A stretch of DNA of 64,000 nt from CAZGVW01 sp964529265 (GTDB lineage Bacteria; Planctomycetota; Phycisphaerae; Phycisphaerales; UBA1924): positions 1-64,000 of the forward strand of contig CAZGVW010000288.1 in the NCBI GenBank assembly GCA_964529265.1, given 5' to 3'. A program made the position numbers and the translations under genes. Below the pieces are notes generated by a model. It was not told the DNA's origin, did not search any database, and was given only the letters and a program-made list of their open reading frames with translations. The number at the start of each line of letters is the position of its first letter. The first letter of the stretch is position 1. Of the stretch, positions 31,361 through 38,030 are shown one piece after another.

Positions 31361-32416
31361 ATGGAGCCGCGCTCGATGCCGTGCGATCAACCCCGCGAAG
31401 CCCATTGTCCAACCGCGTGCGGCCCCGGTGAGTGCCGCCGCACCGGCAGAGTTCGCACACTGTTCGTCGCGATCGCGGCCCTGACGGTGCTGGGTGTTCT
31501 GGTATGGCAGGGAATCACCGCGGGCGGCAACCCCGATCCGCTGACGGAGGGGATCAGCCACTCCGCGGCGGTGATGAACACGGGCATCGTCGTCTTCCGG
31601 GAGGGCCTTGAAGCCGTGCTCGTGCTGGCGGCCCTCACGGCAAGCATGGTGCGCAAGCGTCAGGATTTCTGGAAGCCGATCGCGCTGGGCGCGGGCCTGT
31701 CGTTCGTGGCGTCCATCATCACATGGTTTGTGGTGGTCGCGCTCATCGACAGCATCAACGCGCCCGCGCTGCACGTGCAGGCGGCGACCGGCGTGCTCGC
31801 GATCGTCGTTCTGCTGGTCATCCTGAACTGGTTCTTCCACAAGGTCTACTGGGCGGGCTGGATCTGCCTGCACGAGAAGCGAAAGCAGGCGATTCTGAGC
31901 GGGGCGGTGCGGAGCGAGCGCGCCGTGTTCTGGGGGCTGCTGTTCGTCGGTCTCACCGCCGTCTACCGCGAGGGCTTTGAGGTGGTGCTGTTCCTTCAGA
32001 ACTGGCGATTGCAATCCGGCAACGCCCCGGTGCTCACCGGGACCCTGCTCGGGCTTGGGCTGACGGGGCTGGTGGCGTACCTCACGTTCGTGGCCCAGCG
32101 GAAACTCCCCTTCCGGCGGCTGCTCATCGCCACCGGTGTGATGATCGGCGGCGTCCTTCTCGTGATGGTGGGCGCGAGCGGCCAGATCCTCCAGCAGGCC
32201 GGATGGCTCTCCACCACGCCCATCGCGCTGCCCATCCCGGAGTGGATCGGGGCCTGGTTCGGGATCTATCCCAACGTCGAAGGGCTGGCTGCGCAGGGCA
32301 TCGCGGCGATGCTCGTGATCGGCTCATACTTCATCGCCAGGCGCGGGCGCGGGCCCGGCAGACGGGTTCGCAGCCTGCCCGTGGCGATATCGCCGCGGCC
32401 GGCCGCGAGCGTGTGA
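31361..32416 (+). CDS. FTR1-family high-affinity iron permease
   Basis: A membrane protein of about 351 residues with seven or so helices. The two REXXE motifs that bind iron in FTR1/EfeU proteins are present: FREGLEAVLVLAAL and YREGFEVVLFLQ. The remaining segments (WKPIALGAGLSFVASIITWFVV, VLLVILNWFFHKVYW, VMIGGVLLVMVGASGQ) fit the family. It should import ferric iron, in other bacteria with help from an oxidase such as EfeB or a cupredoxin, none of which is adjacent. The start is ATG 31361 or 31376; neither has a strong ribosome site. The upstream Fur-like box supports iron repression. Confidence 0.92.
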   Translation: MEPRSMPCDQPREAHCPTACGPGECRRTGRVRTLFVAIAALTVLGVLVWQGITAGGNPDPLTEGISHSAAVMNTGIVVFREGLEAVLVLAALTASMVRKRQDFWKPIALGAGLSFVASIITWFVVVALIDSINAPALHVQAATGVLAIVVLLVILNWFFHKVYWAGWICLHEKRKQAILSGAVRSERAVFWGLLFVGLTAVYREGFEVVLFLQNWRLQSGNAPVLTGTLLGLGLTGLVAYLTFVAQRKLPFRRLLIATGVMIGGVLLVMVGASGQILQQAGWLSTTPIALPIPEWIGAWFGIYPNVEGLAAQGIAAMLVIGSYFIARRGRGPGRRVRSLPVAISPRPAASV

Positions 32417-32806
32417 TGAACACGGGTGTTGCATCGGGCTTGAGAGACCTATGCGCCGTCTCGGTCTGCCGCTCGACACGCTCGGACGCTCATCCACCCT
32501 GCCCAAGGGTGACGCCGTGCCGGCTTTGCGCGCCTGCCGTGGAGCCTCGACCCAAAAACAGCAATGGCCTCGGCGCCTTCCGAGGCCAATCGCTCAATCG
32601 GGGTGACAGGACACCAGTGGAACTTTTTGCTGCGCAGATCGGCCTCTGGGGGTCGGAAACGCGGTTGCTGGTTTCACGGTGAAAGAACGCTCGGGTTTGG
32701 AACGCGCACCCACGGTCACGAATCAACAGAACTCGAATGACGACGAAAGGCCCCACCCGCAACGGAAACCCCTCGTATCGCACGCGGGACTTCGGCGGGA
32801 AGTCAG
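32417..32806. other. Intergenic stretch containing hairpin and repeat copy B
   Basis: About 390 bp between the iron permease and the VOC gene of cassette 2. No protein-like frame. It contains the hairpin and repeat at 32566-32616. From here to about 34.2 kb the GC content falls visibly compared with the flanks. Confidence 0.55.
32566..32616 (-). repeat. Hairpin plus dispersed repeat copy B; resembles tRNA-Pro 3' end and its terminator
   Basis: An eight-base perfect hairpin (GGCCTCGG 32566-32573, CCGAGGCC 32580-32587) is followed by ATCGGGGTGACAGGACACCA (32597-32616). The tRNA-Pro gene shows the same order: hairpin 34283-34308 (ATGGCC..GGCCAT), then ATCGGGGTGAC at 34320-34330. The match to the tRNA is strong over 11 bases and then diverges, while the match to copy A continues. 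Confidence 0.6.
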
Positions 32807-33244
32807 CTAACCAAGTTCTTCAGCAAGCCCGATGAGGAGGCCATCGGGAGCCCGGATATAGCAGAGACGAAACGTGTTTTGGTACTGAACCACTTCATCG
32901 ACGATCTGCGCCCCAAACTTGCTGAGCCGCGCCACCGTTTCGTCGATGTCCTCCACGGCGAACATGACCCGCAGATAGCCGAGAGCGTTCACAGGCGCGG
33001 AACGGTGATCGGCGACAACGGAAGGCGCAAGGAAACGCGAGAGTTCGAGTCGCCCATGACCATCTGGGGTACGCATCATGGCGATCTCCACGCGCATATT
33101 GCGTAGCCCAGTAACATGATCAGCCCATTCTCCTTCGATCGGTGCGCGCCCCTCAAGCTCAAGCCCAAGCTCGGTGAAGAACTCGATCGCAGCATCGAGG
33201 TCCTCGACCACAATGCCGACATTGTCCATTCGCTTTATCGTCAT
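32807..33244 (-). CDS. VOC/glyoxalase-fold protein (cassette 2)
   Basis: A 145-residue protein of the vicinal oxygen chelate superfamily: MTIKRMDNVGIVVEDLDAAIEFFTELGLELEGRAPIEG, LSRFLAP, and LGYLRVMFAVEDIDETVARLSKFGAQIV, ending in IRAPDGLLIGLAEELG. The final Glu (GLAEELG) and early position of the N-terminal His-equivalent suggest metal-site remnants, but activity cannot be called. It differs from the PhnB-like protein of cassette 1, so the two cassettes share design more than sequence. It follows the SRPBCC gene after 93 bp. Confidence 0.9.
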   Translation of the reverse strand: MTIKRMDNVGIVVEDLDAAIEFFTELGLELEGRAPIEGEWADHVTGLRNMRVEIAMMRTPDGHGRLELSRFLAPSVVADHRSAPVNALGYLRVMFAVEDIDETVARLSKFGAQIVDEVVQYQNTFRLCYIRAPDGLLIGLAEELG

Positions 33245-33337
33245 GCTGCCTCAATCAGTTGTTGGCTACCGCAGCCCTGCCAATCGGTAACTGCGAGACA
33301 CCGTCAAGCGTGTAGTCAATGATGTCGCTCCGCTCAC

Positions 33338-33784
33338 TCATAGTTTGTTCTGCGGAGCGTGGGCAAATCGATCCAAGAACGCATCGAGTACACCGCCCCA
33401 GCCGTCACGGTGTTGGCGTCCGAAATCGTCGTCAGGAACGCCCGCGTGTTGCAACGTAACAAGTGTCTTGTCGTCCTTGGGCTCAAAGGTAAGCGTGACG
33501 AGAGACTCCAAACCTCGGGTTGCTTCGGAGACCCATGTGTGCTCGATTTGGCGTGGTCGGTTCAAGGCTGTGAAACGCCCATAGTGCGCCCACTCGCGCC
33601 CATCATGATCGACGCAGAGATAGAACAGCCCATCCACTTGCGTTTGCAAGATGGCTCGCCCGGGACCGGACCACGGGCCACCCGGCGTGTTCGGGTCGAG
33701 CCATGCGTCGTAGACCTCTTCTGGGCTCGCGGGGATCGTGCAAGTGAGGGTCAGTTCGGTTGTCTTGGGTGCTGAGTAGGCCAT
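33338..33784 (-). CDS. SRPBCC / AHSA1-like protein (cassette 2)
   Basis: A 148-residue START-fold protein: ELTLTCTIPASPEEVYDAWLDPNTPGGPWSGPGRAILQTQVDGLFYLCVDHDGREWAHYGRF at the start, WVSEATRGLESLVTLTFEPKDDKTLVTLQHAGVPDDDFGRQHRDGWGGVLDAFLDRF at the end. It has the AHSA1 pocket layout. Its ATG shares one base with the arsR stop (TGATG), so translation is coupled. Distinct in sequence from the cassette 1 counterpart. Confidence 0.9.
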   Translation of the reverse strand: MAYSAPKTTELTLTCTIPASPEEVYDAWLDPNTPGGPWSGPGRAILQTQVDGLFYLCVDHDGREWAHYGRFTALNRPRQIEHTWVSEATRGLESLVTLTFEPKDDKTLVTLQHAGVPDDDFGRQHRDGWGGVLDAFLDRFAHAPQNKL

Positions 33785-34113
33785 CAGTTCCTTTTCCTAT
33801 TCTTGCTGAAGTGCTCCTCGAGCGAATCCAGCCGGTCGTTCCAGTACCGCGCGTAGCGGTGTGTCCAACGCGCCACTTCCTGCAAGGGGGCGACATCCAA
33901 TGCGAGCCTGTGCTCCTTGCCAATTCGGTGACGCCGTACCAACCCCGCTCGTTCGAGCACCTTGATGTGTTTCGATACAGCGTTGAGTGACATGGCAAAC
34001 GGCTCGGCCACGTCCGTGACACACGCAGACCCCTGCGACAGGCGATCGATGATCGCTCGACGGGTCGGGTCTGTAATTGCCACCAGTACTTGTTCGAGTT
34101 GTTCGCTTGCCAT
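33784..34113 (-). CDS. ArsR-family winged-helix repressor (cassette 2)
   Basis: A 109-residue regulator: EQVLVAITDPTRRAIIDRLSQGSACVTDVAEPFAMSLNAVSKHIKVLERAGLVRRHRIGKEHRLAL, with recognition helix MSLNAVSKHIKVLE. The one cysteine (SACVT) is not in a metal-site pattern. The C-terminal helix (EVARWTHRYARYWNDRLDSLEEHF) matches ArsR proteins linked to SRPBCC genes. The ATG at 34113 is favoured because a promoter and operator end immediately upstream; an in-frame start further up would lie within them. First gene of the operon with SRPBCC and VOC. Confidence 0.93.
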   Translation of the reverse strand: MASEQLEQVLVAITDPTRRAIIDRLSQGSACVTDVAEPFAMSLNAVSKHIKVLERAGLVRRHRIGKEHRLALDVAPLQEVARWTHRYARYWNDRLDSLEEHFSKNRKRN

Positions 34114-34115
34114 GT

Positions 34116-34163
34116 CATTCAACCTACAAGTTGAATGTAGCAACCCTCCAACCCCGATGTCAA
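34116..34163 (-). promoter_or_regulatory. Promoter and palindromic operator of arsR cassette 2
   Basis: On the minus strand TTGACA (complement of 34158-34163) and TACATT (complement of 34134-34139) are 18 bp apart. A perfect 8-bp inverted repeat, CATTCAAC (34116-34123) and GTTGAATG (34130-34137), overlaps the -10 and the expected start point. The leader would be about 15 bases. It is a natural site for the ArsR protein encoded immediately downstream. Confidence 0.75.
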
Positions 34164-34282
34164 GCCTGTCGAGCAAACACAGGAAGGGGGATTGAGGTGG
34201 CGGAAAAGCGTCCGCGGAAGTTCAACGCCACGGCCAGACACCCAAGGTGACGGGACGTGATTGAACTCATCCATAAGCACCG

Positions 34283-34308
34283 ATGGCCCCGGCACTTGCC
34301 GAGGCCAT
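34283..34308 (-). terminator. Hairpin after tRNA-Pro
   Basis: An 11-bp stem with one mismatch and a four-base loop (ATGGCCCCGGC at 34283-34293 with GCCGAGGCCAT at 34298-34308), 12 bp past the tRNA 3' end. No T-run follows on the minus strand, so it may act as a processing or weak terminator structure. Confidence 0.5.
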
Positions 34309-34320
34309 CCTGCTGCTGAA

Positions 34321-34394
34321 TCGGGGTGACTGGATTTGAACCAGCGACCTTCTCGTCCCGAACGAGACGCGCTACCAAGCTGCGCTACACCCCG
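34321..34394 (-). tRNA. tRNA-Pro(CGG)
   Basis: The minus strand folds as a cloverleaf: acceptor CGGGGTG with CACCCCG, D arm GCGC-AGCTTGGTA-GCGC, anticodon stem TCTCG/CGAGA with loop TTCGGGA, and T arm GCTGG-TTCAAAT-CCAGT. The anticodon CGG reads proline CCG. Discriminator A; CCA not encoded. Confidence 0.92.
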
Positions 34395-34464
34395 TCTGCT
34401 TCCTTCAAGGGGCACACCATAGTCACTCGACCGGGCGCCGAGCAAGCGTGACCGAAAAGCCCCA

Positions 34465-34496
34465 CAAAAAGGGCCCCGCGTCGGAAAACGCGGGGC
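34465..34496 (-). terminator. Intrinsic terminator of the matrixin-like protease gene
   Basis: A perfect nine-base stem (GCCCCGCGT 34473-34481, ACGCGGGGC 34488-34496) with a six-base loop. On the minus strand it is followed by CCCTTTTTG. It lies about 57 bp after the protease stop. Confidence 0.88.
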
Positions 34497-34553
34497 GCTC
34501 GGTGATTTCAGGCGGGCGCCGCCGGTGGGGGGTGGGGCGGAGTCCGGAAACGC

Positions 34554-35981
34554 TCACATGCAGCCATCGCCCCAGACGCCGAGCATCAGGGCCAGGTCGG
34601 TCGAATCGGCCACGCCGTCGCCGTTCAGGTCGGCGGTGGTGCCGGTGGGGCCCCAGGCGCCGAGGAGAATCGCGAGGTCGGTGCCGTTGATGCAGCCGTC
34701 GGCGTTCTGATCGCCGAAGAGGCCTTCCTGACCGATCGTGACGCGGAGGTTGTAGCGCTGAACGTCGCCCATGCTGCCAGCGCTGCTGATGCGGACGTAG
34801 AACGTGCCGAGGGCGCCGAGACTGAAGTTGCTCAAGACCTCTGCGGAGCCGAAGCTCGTGAGGTCGGTCTCCGAGCCGGGGACTACGCCGCCGCCGGAGT
34901 TCAGCACCGCGATCTCGAGGTTCTGCTGACGGAGGGCGTCGAGCGCCGCGCCCGAACTGCACGACCCGTCGCCATTCTGCTGGCCGTTGGCATACGTCGT
35001 GCCGACCGGGGTCACGGTGACCGAGAGATCGCCGGAAGCCGGAGCGGTGAAGCTGAAGACGTCGTTGTCGGACGAAGAATGAAGGCTCAGCTGATTGTTC
35101 AGGATCAGCGGCGTGTTGAGGACCAGGCCCAGCGCATCAAGATCCGTTGCATTCGCCGTCGCGCCGTTGGGCTCGCGCAGGTCGCCGTAGAGCGCCATCA
35201 CGCCCCGAATGTCATCCTGCTGCGGTCCGTCGAAGTTCGTGTTGAGGCCCGGCTCCATGAGTTTCGTGCCGTTCTGAGGGCAGCAGTGCCGCAGGCCCAG
35301 GCCGTGACCGTGCTCGTGCGATACGACGTTGCGCAGGAAGCGGAAGCTGCCGCCAGAAGACCCCCAGCTCTCCGAGCGATCGAGCACCATGTCGCCGCCT
35401 GAAGAGGGGAAGCCGTTGTAGGCCAGCGTGCCGCTGCCGCCATCGATGTTCTTCATCGCGATGCGGACGTCGCCGCGGGTCGCCGAGCCGGAGGCGCCCC
35501 AGCCCGCGCCGTCATCGGAAATTTCCGTGTACGTGTTTCCGGTGACGAGGCCAAACACGTTCAGGGCCTGCGCAATGAGCCCCTTCCACTGCGCGGTGTT
35601 GCCGCCGAAGATGGCGTTCATGCGCGCGTGAATCTCGTTCGGCGCGGCGGGCTCGCCGACGCCGCTGGGAATGTTGATCCCATCCGGCGGGAAGGAGTAC
35701 GTGAGGTTGACCGGCGTGCCCGAGGTTCCGGGCCAGCGGCCGAAGGTGAAGAACCGCTGATTGAGCCCGTAGATGGCCTCCCCCACCTGCCTCATGACCT
35801 CCGGATCCGTGCCGGGCATGAAGCAGCGCGCGATGCCCGGATTCTCAGGATCAGCCGCGATCACGCTGAATGCGCGGTGCGCCGCGGATTCGGACGCTGC
35901 GACATCCTGAGACCATGCCGCGCCAATCAGCGCAGCAACGCCACCCGCGGCGAAAACGCCGAAACCGATCGCCTTCTTCAT
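34554..35981 (-). CDS. Secreted matrixin-like metalloprotease with doubled C-terminal tag
   Basis: A 475-residue protein. The start at 35981 gives a signal peptide (MKKAIGFGVFAAGGVAALIGAAWS). The zinc site HEHGHGLGLRH (222-232) is a complete HExxHxxGxxH metzincin motif, followed by LMEP as the probable Met-turn. An upstream region (NLTYSFPPDG, MNAIFGGN) matches the matrixin entry. Residues about 320-415 form a beta-sandwich (DNDVFSFTAPASGDLSVTVTPVG). The C-terminus has GDQNADGCINGTDLAILLGAWG and DLNGDGVADSTDLALMLGVWG, the tag also seen at 10529 and 63743. It is probably an exported, surface-held endopeptidase. Confidence 0.9.
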   Translation of the reverse strand: MKKAIGFGVFAAGGVAALIGAAWSQDVAASESAAHRAFSVIAADPENPGIARCFMPGTDPEVMRQVGEAIYGLNQRFFTFGRWPGTSGTPVNLTYSFPPDGINIPSGVGEPAAPNEIHARMNAIFGGNTAQWKGLIAQALNVFGLVTGNTYTEISDDGAGWGASGSATRGDVRIAMKNIDGGSGTLAYNGFPSSGGDMVLDRSESWGSSGGSFRFLRNVVSHEHGHGLGLRHCCPQNGTKLMEPGLNTNFDGPQQDDIRGVMALYGDLREPNGATANATDLDALGLVLNTPLILNNQLSLHSSSDNDVFSFTAPASGDLSVTVTPVGTTYANGQQNGDGSCSSGAALDALRQQNLEIAVLNSGGGVVPGSETDLTSFGSAEVLSNFSLGALGTFYVRISSAGSMGDVQRYNLRVTIGQEGLFGDQNADGCINGTDLAILLGAWGPTGTTADLNGDGVADSTDLALMLGVWGDGCM

Positions 35982-36335
35982 GGAGTTTGTCCCTTCTCTC
36001 GTTCGTTTCGGGTCGACGCGGGACTTCTGCGCGGCGCCCAGCCCTCTCAGATCTCTGACCACTCGCCTTCGCGGCCCGGAAGAAACCGCTCTGCGGGCTC
36101 AACTCGCCGTCTCCGCCCGCATTGCAAAAAGCATAGGCCCGGCTGCAAAGCCGGACGCTGCCAAGGTGTTCGCCGGATCCGGCCCTCCGGATCCCGTTCC
36201 GGCCCCCGCCCGAACGGCCTGAGGTGTCCCGGCGCCACAAGGTCAACAGACCACAAGACGCCGAGGTCCGCAAGGAAAAAGCCCGCTCTTGCAACAGAAT
36301 GGCGTCTGTGCCGGGCCGAGAATCGAAGCCGGGCT
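35982..36335. other. Intergenic stretch upstream of the protease gene, no supported gene
   Basis: About 350 bp between the lpd stop and the protease start, both on the minus strand. No frame gives protein-like sequence. A protease promoter should lie here; no clear boxes stand out. Confidence 0.5.
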
Positions 36336-37859
36336 CTAGCCGTGGATCATCCTGCCCTCGCTCGCCAGGACGGCCTCGTGGAGGGCCTCGTGCATCGTGG
36401 GGTGGGCGTGGACGGTCACGATCAGCTCCTCGCTGGTGGCCTCCAGGCGGCGGGCGAGGCCCATCTCGGCGATGAGTTCCGTAGCCTGATCCGACAGGAT
36501 GTGTGCGCCCAGGATCTCCCCTCGGGGCAGCCCTCGGATGATCTTGACGAGCCCCACGTTGGTGTTGGATGCGATGGCCTTGCCATGGGCCTGGAGGGAG
36601 TACTTGCCGACCTGGTAGTCCTCCCCGGCCTTCATGCCCTTTTCCGTCAACTGGCGCTCTGTGAAGCCCACGCTGGCCACCTGCGGATGGCAGTAGGTGC
36701 AGCCGGGGATGACCGAGTAGTCCAGGGGAATCGGGTCGTGGCCGGTGATCCGCTCCACAGCGACGGTCGCCTCCTCCATGGCCACGTGGGCCAGCCACGG
36801 GGCGCCGATGACATCGCCCACCGCGAACACGCCGGGGAGGTTCGTGGCGTAGGTCAGCGGCTCCGACTGCATCGCCCCGGGAACATAGTCCGTCTTGATG
36901 TGGTCCTTGACGGTCTCCAAGCCGAGCGAATCGTCGAACAGACCGTCGTAGCGGCCCTTCACGCCGATGGCGAGGAGCACGCGATCGGCCTCGAGCGTCT
37001 CCTTCTTCTTGTCATCCGCCTTGCCGTCCTTCCATGGCGCGATCGTCACCTTCACGCTCTTGCGCGACTTCTCGATCGCGGTCGTCGTGTGCGACGTGCG
37101 GATATCCATGCCCGCCTTGCGGTAGATCTTCTCGAGCGCGCTCGAGATCTCGTCATCCTCGACCGGCAGGATCCGCGGCAGCATCTCCACGACGGTGACC
37201 TTCGTCCCGAACGTGCTGTAGAAGTACGCGAACTCCATCCCGATCGCGCCCGCGCCGACGATGACGAGCGATTTCGGCATCTCCGGCAGGTTCATCGCCT
37301 CGCGCGCCCCGATGATCCGGTCGCCGTCGAACCGCGCAAAGGGCAGATCGCGCGCCACCGAGCCGGTGGCGATCAGGATGTTGTCCGCGGTCACGGTCTC
37401 GCGGGGCTTGGCCGCGATCTCGGCCGGCGCGTGCGTGAGTGTATCCTTCACCGTGCAGTCGTAGATCTCCACGGCGCACGGCTTGCCGCCGCTCCGGGCC
37501 CTCACGATCTTCGCATGCCCCTGCGCATGATCGATCTTGTTCTTCCGGAACAGGAACGCGACGCCCTTGTTCAGCTTGCCCGCGACGTCGCGCGAACGGC
37601 CGATCACCTTGCCCCAGTTGATCCGCAGGTTGTCGTATTCGAGGCCCCAGACCTCCGCCTCGTGGTGGACCTTCTCATAGAGTTCAGCGTTCGCGAGCAG
37701 CGCCTTGGTCGGGATGCAGCCCCAGTTGAGGCACACGCCACCCAGCTTGTCGCGCTCGATGCACAGCGTCTTGAGGCCCAGTTGCGCCGCCCGGATCGCG
37801 CCGACGTACCCCGCGGGCCCGCCGCCGATCACGATGAGGTCGTAATGCTTGTCCGCCAC
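36336..37859 (-). CDS. lpd: Dihydrolipoyl dehydrogenase
   Basis: The E3 flavoenzyme of the 2-oxoacid dehydrogenase and glycine cleavage complexes; it reoxidises dihydrolipoamide with FAD and NAD. The 507 residues show the FAD loop GGGPAGYVGAIRAAQLG (12-28), the redox pair in GGVCLNWGCIPTK (Cys 43, Cys 48), the NAD loop GAGAIGMEFAY, the second FAD motif FAVGDVIG and the C-terminal active-site HAHPTMHEALHEAV. It is somewhat longer than the usual 470 residues because of an insertion near residues 115-150. No E1 or E2 gene is adjacent, so it may serve several complexes. Confidence 0.95.
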   Translation of the reverse strand: MADKHYDLIVIGGGPAGYVGAIRAAQLGLKTLCIERDKLGGVCLNWGCIPTKALLANAELYEKVHHEAEVWGLEYDNLRINWGKVIGRSRDVAGKLNKGVAFLFRKNKIDHAQGHAKIVRARSGGKPCAVEIYDCTVKDTLTHAPAEIAAKPRETVTADNILIATGSVARDLPFARFDGDRIIGAREAMNLPEMPKSLVIVGAGAIGMEFAYFYSTFGTKVTVVEMLPRILPVEDDEISSALEKIYRKAGMDIRTSHTTTAIEKSRKSVKVTIAPWKDGKADDKKKETLEADRVLLAIGVKGRYDGLFDDSLGLETVKDHIKTDYVPGAMQSEPLTYATNLPGVFAVGDVIGAPWLAHVAMEEATVAVERITGHDPIPLDYSVIPGCTYCHPQVASVGFTERQLTEKGMKAGEDYQVGKYSLQAHGKAIASNTNVGLVKIIRGLPRGEILGAHILSDQATELIAEMGLARRLEATSEELIVTVHAHPTMHEALHEAVLASEGRMIHG

Positions 37860-37950
37860 GTGTGCTCGTCCTGAACAGAGGTGGATTGGGTCCGTTTGGG
37901 GCGGGGATTGTATCGACAGAGCCCCGGCGGCGGCGCCCCGGCGGATGCGC

Positions 37951-37987
37951 AGAAAAAAAGGGCCGGACGCCCACGCGCCCGGCCCTT
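37951..37987 (-). terminator. Intrinsic terminator after the DUF5117-type protease gene
   Basis: Arms AAGGGCCGG (37958-37966) and CCGGCCCTT (37979-37987) with a 12-base loop. On the minus strand the hairpin runs directly into TTTTTTTCTGC. It lies about 45 bp past the stop of the gene at 38031. Confidence 0.88.
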
Positions 37988-38030
37988 CTCAGTCGGAGCA
38001 TCAGCGCCGCGGGCAAGCCGCGGCTATCGA

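Noticed and set aside
32566..34394. A called mobile element at tRNA-Pro
   Set aside because: No integrase, transposase or exact direct repeat longer than about 11 bp is present, so I report it only as a hypothesis.
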